A stretch of 64,000 nucleotides of DNA from Micromussa lordhowensis (GCA_964020085.1 OZ026607.1:472501-536500), one strand, 5' to 3'; numbered from the stretch's first letter, positions 1 to 9,818 are shown. A program made the numbers and translations. Notes: generated by a model not told the origin, from the sequence alone.

Positions 1-706
1 TAACAGATGACCATAGCAAGAATAACAGAAGAAAAAGGGAATAAAAACTTTAGCTGTAGTATTTTTACGTTAAAACTAGTTTTGTTACGTCATAAACCTG
101 TGACGTCACCAGTTTTTTAACCGTTAATATCTTCTTAATAAAGCCAAGAATTAAAAATCTAAAACCATACGATTTTTGGCAACATTAAGCTTTCCATTTG
201 ACTAAATTATTAGCCTTCCTAGAAAAAACCTGTAGAAAGTAAACCAGAGATTGAATTCATAGAGGAACAGTATGGTTAAGCAAATTCCGGGGGGGACAAC
301 AAAAAAATATTTAATTTACCATAACTCGAGAAATAAAAGTCGTAGCAAAGAACGGTTTTCGGTATTTTACTCCTCAAGTCAAGGCCTTTCCAATGACATA
401 ACTTTCACTATGAGATTCTAAAAAAATTAACACGCGTTTAAGTGACGTCATCAATTATGACGTCATAATCTGACATTTTGTCACAACTTCCAATTGAAAA
501 TGAACTGGACAACAATCAAAGCTCATTTGCCAAACTTGGTTTAGAAATATATGAAAGAAGCAAATAGAGCCTTCATGAAACATTTGGGGGGTGGTTTGGC
601 CCCTACGTGAAAACTACACGCATAATTCACCATAACCAGCTGCTTCTGTGACCAAATTTACAAAGCATTTTGTCATATTCAGCCAGACGTTAAAAGTGCA
701 GCCCGC

Positions 707-1191
707 TGCAGATTATTGAACCATTGACGTCAAAATGACGTCAAAAGTGCAGCCTCAAGTTCAAGTTCATTTATTCACACTATTCAATTACAATACAACA
801 ATAAAAGATAAAAAAGAAGTAAAAAACAGAGCTGATGATACATTGAGCTAAACATAACAACGAGAAAAGTGTGTAGCAGCCAAAGGAGCAAAGCTTTCGA
901 GTTGGCTGCTACCACAGAACAATTAAAAGTGGGTAGAGGTTATACAGAATTTATAAAAACTAATATTGTATAAAGCTCTGGTTAGATTAATTACATTGAA
1001 AAGGAAGAGTATAAATGAGTAACAATAACTACTTAAATTAAATAATTAAATAAATAGAGCCAAAAATAGATTGAAGTTATTCAACATGCCTGATTTTCGA
1101 GTAGAAAGAGTTTATATTCTTTTTTAAAACTATTGAATTCGAGACACTGCTGAAGCCTGCTGCAGATTATTGAACCATTGACGTCAAAATA
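707..1191 (-). repeat. Retroelement 3' end flanked by a ~35-bp direct duplication
   Basis: A stretch of about 35 bases containing CTGCAGATTATTGAACCATT is present at 707-741 and again at 1157-1191. The DNA between them, read on the minus strand, ends in a tail with repeated GAACTTGAACTTGA and a GAATAAATG motif, which resembles the 3' end of a CR1/L2-type LINE. I infer insertion with a long target-site duplication. No coding part remains. Confidence 0.4.
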
Positions 1192-1353
1192 GCCCTTTTT
1201 CACGGTTAGTTTTCTCATTTGCATTACAATGTAATCCAACGTGGATGCGAGGCAATTTCGGGCTAAAACTACAAAATAGCCCGAAATTGCCTCACATACA
1301 TGCCAAATTATATTGTGATGCAAATGAGAAAAGTTAACCGTGAAAAGGGCTAT
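1189..1353. repeat. Fold-back (MITE-like) repeat
   Basis: The two ends are inverted copies: ATAGCCCTTTTTCACGGTTA at the left is matched by a right end reading TTAACCGTGAAAAGGGCTAT. The arms run for roughly 70-80 bases each with some mismatches. No coding capacity. It abuts the second copy of the direct duplication described at 707-1191. Confidence 0.6.
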
Positions 1354-1502
1354 CCAACAACCATTGACCGAGAAAACTTGGGGAAGAGGTTGTGTTATCA
1401 ACAAAGAGCGAAATGGCTGCGAGTAAGTTTACATCTTTACAAGTTTGAGCGAAGAAAATATTTTGAATGAATATTAAAGCAATTATTGAATTCGGCTTTC
1501 GT

Positions 1503-1604
1503 AAGGATATGAAGAATTCTGCAGATCTCGGAGGGTGTTATCCACCTCGGCCTTCGGCCTCTGTGGATAACACCCACCTTGATCTGCAGAATTCTTCATA
1601 TCCT
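1503..1604. repeat. Near-perfect palindrome (hairpin of ~48-bp arms)
   Basis: AGGATATGAAGAATTCTGCA at the left end is mirrored by TGCAGAATTCTTCATATCCT at the right end. The centre is a second short palindrome around CGGCCTTCGGCC. A transcript would form a long hairpin; most simply this is a small fold-back element. Confidence 0.7.
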
Positions 1605-2633
1605 ACTCAGCGTCATTCAATAATTGCTAAATAATTTAATCAGTTAAAGTAGCGCACAAAATCTCTGTGTTTTGCGCTATCCACCCAAAAAAATTATGCC
1701 GGCGAAAGAACTTTCCGCAAAAATTTACTACACTCTAAATTCGAGGAAGAAACAACTGCAAGGCTAACGAAACGGTATGGAAACTTTTAGTGGTTCCAGT
1801 TTTTTTAATAAGCACGCTTTTCTTTTTAAAGGTTTCGCAAAGAATGACTATAGGTAAAGCAACATCACACCACAACAGTAAAACAAACAAATGAAGCGTT
1901 GAAGTTTGAAATTTGTTACGCCGAGGTCCTTGCAGCAATGAACATAATATATTGTTATAAATGTGCAGTATCAATCGACTACCTATCAGTGACGTACTCA
2001 GTCAAACATTTCAATCATCAATTTCATCGAGTACTAACAAAGTTACATTATCATTGCTTTTTATCTGAGTAAAAACCAGGGAGTAGCAATGCGTAAACTT
2101 GTTTATCCCCCACACGTTTCGTGCGACATTAAAATTCATAGAAACGTACTATGAACTTGTGTGTAAGAAAAACAAATCCCTGACTGTTATGCTTCAACGA
2201 AACAGCTGGCAAATATAGGCAAGGTGAGAAATATTTTATGCGTGATGTAACGCTTGGAGCCAACAGTTTAGCTAAGTACTCGTAAAATATGTTCAATTAA
2301 TGCACACATTTTCTTTTATACGTACCATTTTATTTCTAACAACAACGATAATTTTAAAACTTAACTTAAAACGTCTTTAAAGAAAAAAGAACCTGCGTAC
2401 ACGATACCTGAAGATACGGAGACAAGAATTTAGTGCCAATCGCGATGGCAATCGATGAAGTTCGTGACCACTTAAGTAAATCACTGTTCTTCTCCAGTCA
2501 AGAAAATGGACGTTGATGGTGTCTCTATTCAGCCCGATATGACAGGAAGGCATGAGCACAGAACGACGAAACTTTTACCAGAAGCGCGAAATACGGTAAT
2601 TGACTATATTTGTTCTTACAAGGCTACTGAATC

Positions 2634-4060
2634 ACGAGTCTATCTTTTTGTCGAGGGTCGAGGGTCCCATGTCGAGGGTCGAGGGTATATTTTACAAACG
2701 TCTTTGCTACAGCGAGAAAGATAATGAAGAGTGTTAATACCTCACAGACCTGATTATTTATCTAACTCAAAGTCCGGTTTTCATGCGACTTCATATTACA
2801 AAACAAGACGCGGAAAGCCTTGGCCAATGTACTATAAATGTCATCAACTTTGAATGGAATCCGCGTAGAACTGACAAATCCAAACGGAAATGCAAGTATT
2901 TAGTTTTGTGTTTTTTTTTTTGTGTTTTCTTGCTCATGTCGAGGACTATTTTCAGTGCTTCGCCTTCGTTTTGCTGCTGAAAGGTCTTCATCCAGCTGTT
3001 CGTGTCACTACTCGATGAGGCCTCACCTGGGCTACCCATCACGACATCCGAATACTTTCTCGCTGACATTGCCAAGAAAAAAAATTTGGACTATTCTAAC
3101 GAATTCCTATCGTCGTTTTCCTAGTGTATTCGAGCACGTCGACGATCAAGACAATAAGCTCTAGTTCTTCAAAAAGGGGAGTCACCGAAAATGACAATAA
3201 TGTTCTACATGAATGAGGCCTACAAGGGGGTTGATGTGTCGCAATATAGATCTTATCACGGTTTTCGACGCCCTCTAGACGGGTAGGCAAAGTGATCAGA
3301 AATTACAGTGTTTGTATGGGAATCCGATGGCAAATAACTTTTCCCAAAAATTGAATTTTACAAAATTTTTGAATCGTAATGTTAGGATGGTATTTACCAA
3401 GTTTGAAGGAAATAGCTTAGCTAGAAGACGATCAGTACTGTTAATTTTTCCAATTTTCCATACCTTTGTCTGTATTTTTTTTCCCGGGAACCGCGTCTAC
3501 CCAGCCAAATTTAAAAACAAATGTATGGAAATTAGAAAATTAACTAGCTGAGTCTACCCGTCAAGATGGCGTTGAAAACCGAGATAGGGTCTATTGAATT
3601 TTTAGCGGTAGATGCACAATTAAGCTGTCAAATTTCCGCTTCATTGTGGCGCTTCGCGTTCTGTACTAACAAGTACAAGTATAATTTGTAATAGTTTTGA
3701 CGCTAGTTTTATTACATAGTTAATGTTATCATTAATATTTAATTATTTTTATTTAACTATTATAAATGACTGATCCCCGATCCTCGATCCTCGAACTTAA
3801 ATCTTAAATCTTTGATCCTGAATCGAACAGACGACATCAGTCATCTTTCTCGTTGTAGGCTGGCTGTAGGAGTACTCCCCTGTATCAAAGAAGTTTATGA
3901 TATGAAGTGCGATCATGTTAACGGACATTAAATCAAATCGGGGAGGAACATGTAGACCGAACTGGACTGACCGGCAAAGAAATAAAAAAAATATCTTCCA
4001 AAAAAAGAAATCGTTAGTAATAAATATTACCCTCGACCCTCGACAAAAAGATAGACTCGT
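2634..4060. repeat. 1.4-kb interval bounded by 32-bp inverted repeats
   Basis: ACGAGTCTATCTTTTTGTCG followed by GAGGGT repeats (2634-2665) reappears as its exact reverse complement at 4029-4060. The inside has no recognisable transposase. It could be a non-autonomous DNA element or a chance rearrangement of a local repeat; a CCTCGATCC-type repeat also lies at about 3780. Confidence 0.4.
3250..3595. repeat. Diverged fold-back element, same family as 41362-41873
   Basis: Sequence such as CAGAAATTACAGTGTTTGTA and GGGAATCCGATGGCAAA is shared with the large fold-back at 41362-41873. The two ends (TCTTATCACGGTTTTCGACG and the GTTGAAAACCGAGATAGGGT end) are imperfect inverted copies. This copy is older and its arms are more degraded than the right-hand one. 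Confidence 0.6.
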
Positions 4061-4261
4061 AAAAAGCGTGTGCGACTATAGAGCCTCTGAATATGTCGCT
4101 CAATTTCGATCGATTTTGGACGATTCGGTGGATCGAAAAGAAAAAAAATCGTAAAATGAATAATTGATTTAGCGAACTTAAAACAATATTATGTAACTAG
4201 TGCCCGTGGGGCTTCATTCTGGACGAGTTTAAAGAATCCCTTATTCTTCAGCCATTTCAAC

Positions 4262-4535
4262 TTGAGTAAAACTAGCAAACAAACTGCGGTTATAAACATG
4301 ACGAGACAGCGCATGTTGTAAAAACTTTCCATATACTTTTTCAATGTCATTACTTCCCTTATTTGGTATTATTTCGTGTTTAAATTTAATTGTAGTTTTG
4401 GTAACCGTTACTTCTGAAGATGTATGTTAATCTATGTTGGAGGCGAAGCGTTAAGCTCATAAATGAAAGTTTTTACAACATGCGCGTTGTCTCGTCATGC
4501 TTATAACCGCAGTTTGTTTGCTAGTTTTACTCGAG
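4262..4535. repeat. Fold-back (MITE-like) repeat
   Basis: The left arm (4262-4329) contains AACTAGCAAACAAACTGCGG and the right arm (4466-4535) its reverse complement, so about 68 bases pair with few mismatches around a ~135-base centre. Non-coding. Confidence 0.65.
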
Positions 4536-5106
4536 TTTAGAGAAATTCGATTTTTTTCTCTATTTTCAAGTCTAGTTGATGTTTAGGCAAAGCTGCTCTT
4601 AAACAGCCCCGCATCACTTCGAAAAGTTTCGACCACTTTAACCGCCATTTCACTCGGAAATCGAAAGAAAAACAACAGCTTTGTAACCGCCCTAGAAGCT
4701 TTTTGCTATGTAACAAGCCTGGTACCACGTGAGCTAAGTTCAGTAAAACACGTGAGATTGTGAAAGTTCAACGCAAGCTCGACCGCGGCGCTTCATTTTC
4801 AAATGCTAAAAATCGACTTATATGAGGTTATTAACCATCAAGAATGAATCTACTTGTGTACTTAGATGTGTTTTACTTAGTAAAAGATGATTTCAACAAA
4901 AATACATCGAGGGAGATCAAGCATATGAAAATGGTGGGGCCACAGTGCATCATGGGTAATAGGGGTAATTAACCGAAATGTCCCAAAATAAAGCAATAAG
5001 TGAAAGGACTGTAGTATTTTCTCTAAATAAGAGTTTCAAGAGGTTTTTGATTCATTTATAAATATTTTGTATTCAGTTTTCTTGCATGATACGCCATTGT
5101 TCATAT

Positions 5107-5112
5107 GTACTG
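5107..5112. other. Polinton target-site duplication, left copy (GTACTG)
   Basis: GTACTG lies directly outside the left inverted repeat and again directly outside the right one at 25090-25095. A 6-bp duplication is the known signature of Polinton/Maverick integration, so this fixes the element ends to the base. Confidence 0.9.
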
Positions 5113-5449
5113 ACTACTATACCACGCTCATAGGGACGGTAACCAATCAGGAGCCGAGAAAGACAATAGGCTATTGTTTCGAGAACAATAGACTCTATTG
5201 TTTTCCAAATCCAAGATGGCGTCTTGAAAATCGGACCAATCAGGAGGTGAATTAAGAATTCAAGATGGCGGCGCCCATGAAAGTCGGCCATGTTGGAAAA
5301 CAACCCACCAGTCTCAACGGAGGCCTGGGATCGGTCTTATCATATTTTTCCCCTCGGACTCGAGAATCAATCTACACACATGTACATCAAATGAGAAACA
5401 ATTGTATTTATTAAAAAGTCCTACTTCTTTACAAGAGGGACCTGTGTCC
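5113..5449. repeat. Left terminal inverted repeat of the Polinton
   Basis: Matches the reverse complement of 24733-25089. The outer ~165 bases are almost identical, a middle part (about 5275-5330) is diverged and differs in length, and the inner part through GGGACCTGTGTCC matches again. It holds two CCAAT boxes, two AAGATGGCG (YY1-like) motifs and two adjacent short palindromes. TTTATT near 5407 gives an AATAAA signal for transcripts running left out of the element. Confidence 0.9.
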
Positions 5450-5550
5450 ATTTTCAATCAAGGTGTGTGCGTGCTGACGAAGGGAGATGAATGTTATTTT
5501 CTCAGTATAAAATAATATTATCATTGATCATTGCTTTCATACTATTTGGT

Positions 5551-5566
5551 GGCTCCTAAAGGAGCC
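5551..5566 (-). terminator. Histone-mRNA-type 3' stem-loop of the left-arm minus gene
   Basis: On the minus strand, 20 bases after the stop codon of the 5587-5877 gene, lies AAAAC-GGCTCC-TTTA-GGAGCC-ACCA: a 6-bp stem, a 4-base loop, A-rich 5' flank and ACC 3' flank, as in replication-dependent histone mRNAs. A conserved ATGAAAGCAATGATCA follows after a variable spacer, where the purine-rich histone downstream element would be. The loop-closing pair is C-G, not the usual U-A. The same unit ends the gene at 7763-8179. Confidence 0.6.
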
Positions 5567-5586
5567 GTTTTTGGTTTGACGTTCAC

Positions 5587-5877
5587 TTACTGGTCCAGAA
5601 GTACGCCTATCCCATTCATGAGGAGCGAGATCGTCTCGTCTTGTTCGGCAACTCTTTTGCGTAGTTTCAACTCCCTCGAATGCCTGATGAGGTTGTCGGG
5701 CACTCCAGCCATAAAGTTTTGGTCTAATTGGATCACCATCGACTTTAGTTTCACTTCCCCGCTAATCTTTGGTAGCGGGGTTTCGTTAACTAACGAGTTG
5801 CCGGGTAGGGAGAGATCTCTCTCAACCTCCCTGAGCGCTTGTGAAATGAAAGCTTCCAGCTGTTGATCGTACTCCAT
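5587..5877 (-). CDS. Small left-arm Polinton protein of unknown function (96 aa)
   Basis: I do not recognise this protein. It begins MEYDQQLEAFISQALREVER and is predicted mostly helical, with charged heptad-like stretches at about residues 1-25 and 62-95 and no membrane segment or signal peptide. The start is the first ATG 37 bases downstream of a TATAAATA box. It is the outermost gene of the left arm and runs towards the left end. Support for it being real is the TATA box in front and the histone-type stem-loop just behind it; the longer reading frame on the opposite strand has neither. Its twin arrangement with the plus-strand gene at 7763 suggests joint regulation. Confidence 0.6.
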   Translation of the reverse strand: MEYDQQLEAFISQALREVERDLSLPGNSLVNETPLPKISGEVKLKSMVIQLDQNFMAGVPDNLIRHSRELKLRKRVAEQDETISLLMNGIGVLLDQ

Positions 5878-5913
5878 CGTGAGTTGTCATACTTGGAAAT
5901 AAAAATGCTGAAG

Positions 5914-5921
5914 TATTTATA
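5914..5921 (-). promoter_or_regulatory. TATA box of the 5587-5877 gene
   Basis: TATAAATA on the minus strand, 36 bases upstream of the ATG at 5877. The expected transcription start would fall a few bases before the ATG, giving a very short leader. Confidence 0.6.
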
Positions 5922-5949
5922 CCTTTCAAGGCTTATCACTTAATCAACT

Positions 5950-7625
5950 TGTCGAGTGCTTTGTCGTTCCTATGGCTATTCAAAAAGGCGCGTGCTTTGT
6001 TTCATAGACAAATAGGTGTACCCTCCTATCCCTCGAACTGTGCCGGTGAGATGGAAAAATTCCTATGGTTTATTCTTGTTGATTCGTCAGAGTTTCAAAG
6101 GCACGAGTTTTCTAATTCTCGAATTGTTTACATTTGTAAATGTGATCAGAACTTTTTCTACGCAACGCAACTTGCCGTGCGCTTAAAACACCTTCGCTTA
6201 TTCAAAATGTCACGTGCTTTGTTTCATAGACAAATAGGTGTACTCCATATCCCTCAAAGCTGGTGTCGTGAGACTGAAAAATTCCTATGGTTTATTCTTG
6301 TTGATTCGCAAAAGTTTAAAAACGCAAGGAGTCGATTTTTCAAATTCTCGAATCGTTTTATGCTTGTAAATGTGATCGGATCATTTTTATGCAACGCAAC
6401 TTGCCGTGCACTTAATACACCTTCGCTTATTTAAAATGTCGCGTGCTTTGTTTCATAGACAAATAGGTGTACCCTCCTATCCTCGAACTGTGCCGGTGAC
6501 ATGGAAAAAATTCCTATGGTTTATTCTTGTTGATTCGTCAGAGTTTCAAAGGCACGAGTTTTCTAATTCTCGAATTGTTTACATTTGTAAATGTGATCAG
6601 AACTTTTTCTACGCAACGCAACGTGCCGTGCGCTTAATACACCTTCGCTTATTCAAAATGTCACGTGCTTTGTTTCATAGACAAATAGGTGTACTCCATA
6701 TCCCTCAAAGCTGGTGTCGTGAGACTGAAAAATTCCTATGGTTTATTCTTGTTGATTCGCAAAAGTTTAAAAACGCAAGGAGTCGATTTTTCAAATTCTC
6801 GAATGGTTTCATGCTTGTAAATGTGATCGGATCATTTTTATGCAATGCTTAATCAATTTGCCGTGCGCTTTGTTGTCTCTATGGCTATTCAAAATACCGC
6901 GCGCTTTGTTGTATAATTGATTAAGTGTACCCTCCTATCCCTCGAACTGTGCCGGTGAGATGGAAAAAATTCCTATGGTTTATTCTTGTTGATTCGTCAG
7001 AGTTTCAAAGGCACGAGTTTTCTAATTCTCGAATTGTTTACATTTGTAAATGTGATCAGAACTTTTTCTACGCAACGCAACTTGCCGTGCGCTTAATACA
7101 CCTTCGCTTATTCAAAATGTCACGTGCTTTGTTTCATAGACAAATAGGTGTACTCCATATCCCTCAAAGCTGGTGTCGTGAGACTGAAAAATTCCTATGG
7201 TTTATTCTTGTTGATTCGCAAAAGTTTAAAAACACAAGGAGTCGATTTTTCAAATTCTCGAATCGTTTTATGCTTGTAAATGTGATCGGATCATTTTTAT
7301 GCAATGCTTAATCAATTTGCCGTGCGCTTTGTTGTCTCTATGGCTATTCAAAATACCGCGCGCTTTGTTGTATAATTGATTAAGTGTACCCTCCTATCCC
7401 TCGAACTGTGCCGGTGAGATGGAAAAAATTCCTATGGTTTATTCTTGTTGATTCACAAAAGTTTAAAAACGCACGGAATCGATTTTTCAAATTCTCGAAT
7501 CGTTTTATGCTTGTAAATGTGATCAGAACTTTTTCTACGCAACGCAACTTGCCGTGCGCTTAATACACCCTTGCATATTCAAAATGTTGCGTGCTTTGCT
7601 CCATAAATGAATAGGTGTACCTTCC
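5950..7625. repeat. Tandem array of ~228-bp units (about 7.5 copies, two alternating subtypes)
   Basis: The motif GTGCTTTGTTTCATAGACAA or its variant GCGCTTTGTTGTATAATTGA recurs at about 5992, 6213, 6442, 6664, 6900, 7123, 7358 and 7590. Units alternate between a form with CCTATCCCTCGAACTGTGCC and one with CCATATCCCTCAAAGCTGG, so a ~450-bp higher-order repeat has been amplified. Some frames are open for up to 160 codons, but this follows from the repeat and I see no coding signs. The array sits between two divergent TATA promoters, so an enhancer or replication-origin role is possible. Confidence 0.85.
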
Positions 7626-7706
7626 ACCCTAGTTGGACAGTTTGTTTACTTGAACATACAAAAAGGCTCATTAAGCATTCTTTTGACCCATATTGTAATC
7701 AAAGGG

Positions 7707-7714
7707 TATAAAAA
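7707..7714 (+). promoter_or_regulatory. TATA box of the 7763-8179 gene
   Basis: TATAAAAA lies 49 bases before the ATG at 7763, directly right of the tandem array. It mirrors the TATA box of the minus-strand gene on the other side of the array. Confidence 0.65.
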
Positions 7715-7762
7715 TCGTTGTCGAGCGAAAGACATTCAAACCGTTCATCTACAAGTCTAATC

Positions 7763-8179
7763 ATGCCAAGCAGTGCGGAGAAATCTAGGGAAAGAGTAAA
7801 GAGGTGGAAGAAAGAAAATCCAGAGAAGTACAAGGAACAGAAAAAAAGATACAAGAAGAAAAACGCCATTGCTAACTATGAGCAGTTGAAAACTTGGCGG
7901 CGAAAAAATCCAGAGAAGCACTTATTACAAAAACAGCGGGAGAGATGTGCCAAACGGATGAAAGTAACAGAGCAGCAGCAGCAGCAGCAGCATGAGTCGT
8001 CGTTGGTTGGCTTTGAGTGCACGGATGAGATGGAGATAATTGTAAACATCTTCATCACAAACGTGGACCATGAGCAACCGTTAAAGGTTATAACCTTTGA
8101 CTGTGATGAGGCAATAGCTTCAGAACAGCAACAGCAGGATGCAGTAGCTGAATTTGATCTGTCTTTGCTTGACATGTAA
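7763..8179 (+). CDS. Basic/acidic regulator-like left-arm protein (138 aa)
   Basis: No family is recognised with certainty. Residues 1-65 are very basic and contain two copies of a W(K/R)(K/R)xNPEK motif, reminiscent of DNA-binding leaders. Then come a glutamine run (about residues 70-76), a neutral middle part and an acidic-hydrophobic end, AVAEFDLSLLDM, that resembles classical transcription-activation tails. I infer a possible DNA-binding transcription activator acting in the nucleus. The start is the ATG after a good TATA box; a longer frame would need a non-ATG start. A histone-type stem-loop lies 18 bases after the stop. It could instead be a chromatin-packing protein. Confidence 0.65.
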   Translation: MPSSAEKSRERVKRWKKENPEKYKEQKKRYKKKNAIANYEQLKTWRRKNPEKHLLQKQRERCAKRMKVTEQQQQQQHESSLVGFECTDEMEIIVNIFITNVDHEQPLKVITFDCDEAIASEQQQQDAVAEFDLSLLDM

Positions 8180-8197
8180 AGGCGATAAAAACAAAAC

Positions 8198-8213
8198 GGC
8201 TCCTTTAGGAGCC
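8198..8213 (+). terminator. Histone-mRNA-type 3' stem-loop of the 7763-8179 gene
   Basis: AAAAC-GGCTCC-TTTA-GGAGCC-ACCA begins 18 bases after the stop. After a short variable spacer comes ATGAAAGCAATGATCA, identical to the sequence behind the other left-arm gene. Stem, flanks and downstream element are conserved between the two copies whereas the bases between them differ, as expected for a functional processing signal. Confidence 0.65.
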
Positions 8214-8450
8214 ACCACATATAATGAAAGCAATGATCAACAAAGACCGAAACAAATCTGGCGTGTAGTCGGTGGTTTCTTTTCCGACTGGCAGTCACAT
8301 TGATATCAGTAAAGAAAAATGTGAATGAATATTAAGGTAACCGATCACAGTATTCATGTGCGCTCTTGCTAACGCAATTCAGCGCGCTCACAAGGATTGC
8401 AAAAACCGAACTTGGCTTCAATACAACATTTATTTTATTTGCTCCATGCT
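8214..8450. other. Intergenic, convergent 3' ends
   Basis: Holds the downstream element of the stem-loop and, near 8430-8443, TTTATTTTATTT, which on the minus strand gives AATAAAATAAA just after the stop of the 8451-8768 frame. Nothing else recognised. Confidence 0.5.
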
Positions 8451-8768
8451 TCAGCTATCTTTTCTCATATCTGAACACAGTGTTTTGATGGTTTCATCGC
8501 CATCAATTACGGTCGCGAACCTGCAGTAGGCACGCTGTTTCATCACAAAATGTCTGCAAACATAGCCTCCGATTTTATAAAGAGATGTATGGAAAGCGCG
8601 TAAAAAGTTGTAAATATTCGCTATCATAAAAGATTTTTTCAAAGTGTCGGACTGGGATATTGATACCACAAGTAAAAGCAATCTGTTAAAAAATAAACAA
8701 CAATAAAACGAGTGTGGCAAACCTTTCGTTTTTACTATCTCTCGAAATCGAAGGCATATTCCATACAA
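8451..8768 (-). CDS. Possible small Polinton gene, unknown product (105 aa, perhaps spliced)
   Basis: An open frame ending just before two AATAAA signals on the same strand, which is the main support. The middle residues (about 25-40) are hydrophobic and correspond to DNA that looks like a short intron: an AAAG-GTTTGCC donor-like site near 8718 and acceptor-like TATCCCAG near 8654. The C-terminal part (YNFLRAFHTSLYKIGGYVC... ) is helical and cysteine-containing but matches no family I know. The true start is uncertain because a TATA-like TTATAAGG lies within 20 bases of the ATG. Confidence 0.3.
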   Translation of the reverse strand: MYGICLRFREIVKTKGLPHSFYCCLFFNRLLLLVVSISQSDTLKKSFMIANIYNFLRAFHTSLYKIGGYVCRHFVMKQRAYCRFATVIDGDETIKTLCSDMRKDS

Positions 8769-9560
8769 ACCTTATAATTTTGGTGGCGAAAACGCATAAA
8801 TCTTTTCCAGAGCTAGGTACTCCATTCGCCGGACCGGACTTCGTAATTTCATGCAAAGCTTGAAAGCTTATGTTGCGTACTACATTCTTCGAAGCTGGTT
8901 ATTTTCTTCAGCGGTTTCGCTACGGGCCAAACATTGTACGTATAAGCAACATATTCTGTAACTCGCGTCGCTGTGATATGAGCCCGTTGATACATGAGCA
9001 GCGGTAAAAGCCACTTCATGTAAGTCTCGCCGAATTGTCATGAGCGAAATAGTTAGTGATGTTTTAATCTTTTGTTAAGAAGGTAAAATGCAAAGAACTC
9101 CACAATTCGCTGAGGTTTCTTTGTTATCAAAAGAACCAGTTAAATCCAACGTATACGTGCTAAGTTAAAAATTGCGATTGAATGCGGAATAGCTTTCTCC
9201 GAAAATATGCCTCTTTCTTGAGAACCACTTGCTAGAATTTAACGAAATGAGTAACAGAGGGAATTCTAGATATTCCAATGAACGTTCAACAAGGGATAAT
9301 TAAAGATCTCTGTCACATTGTTATTAAAGTAGTGTTAACTTGTGAGCATCGTGCAAATTATAAAGACTAACGACCGGATTTTCTGCAAATAAACAAAACC
9401 GATTTTAAACGCCTGTTTATATTTAATCATGTTGCCATAACAATGGCTTATACTTTAGCTTAACTGTAAAGAAACAAAGTTCGTGCTGTTAACTTGCTAC
9501 AATTTCAGCGACCAAATGGTCTTAGAGAAAACAGTAAATGAAATACAGGTATCAACAACT
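8769..9560. other. Polinton left-arm spacer, no gene seen
   Basis: About 790 bases without a supported frame, RNA or repeat. It is AT-rich (many TTTAA/AATTT runs). Confidence 0.5.
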
Positions 9561-9566
9561 GTGTTC

Positions 9567-9765
9567 AAGTACTCACAGAAAAGAAAATGCGCATTCAAGA
9601 ACTTACAGAAAAGAAAATGTGAATGAATTAAAGAACTTACAGAAAAGAAAATGTGCATTCAAGAACTTACAGAAAAGGAAATGTGAATGAATTAAAGAAC
9701 TTACAGAAAAGAAAATGTGCATGAATTAAAGAACTTACAGAAAAGAAAATGTGAATCTAAAGTAG
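9567..9765. repeat. Tandem repeat, six units of 30-34 bp
   Basis: The core AGAACTTACAGAAAAGAAAA recurs six times with ends alternating between GTGCATTC and GTGAATGAATTA. On the minus strand each unit contains CTGTAAGT, a splice-donor-like word. It lies downstream of the minus-strand zinc-finger gene. The unit length differs from CRISPR and there are no unique spacers. Confidence 0.85.
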
Positions 9766-9818
9766 GGAACCCCTACCTGTTTATTCACAAAAACACAAAC
9801 TTATTGGTTGAAAAGATG

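Larger units (their letters stand above)
1..5112. other. Left host flank, repeat-rich, no firm gene
   Basis: No reading frame here has a recognisable domain. The first 780 bases carry several TGACGTCA/TGACGTCAT palindromes typical of an old dispersed repeat. The rest is dominated by fold-back repeats and retroelement scraps listed separately. The kinesin gene on the right lacks its last motor exon, which should lie to the left on the minus strand, but I could not find it here. The segment ends at the GTACTG target-site duplication of the Polinton (5107-5112). Confidence 0.6.

Noticed and set aside
2928..3075. Minus-strand exon (RKYSDVVMGSPGEASSS...)
   Set aside because: The composition and a CAG acceptor are suggestive, but there is no donor and no match to the kinesin or to another family.
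5531..5866. Plus-strand 111-codon frame in the left arm
   Set aside because: It is the shadow of the minus-strand gene, which has a TATA box and a 3' stem-loop in the right places.
5949..7311. Three open frames of 128-161 codons in the ~228-bp array as repeat proteins
   Set aside because: They arise from the repeat period, start in different units and show no recognisable composition, promoter fit or domain.
9567..9765. CRISPR-like array
   Set aside because: Units are contiguous and degenerate with no unique spacers; this is eukaryotic DNA.
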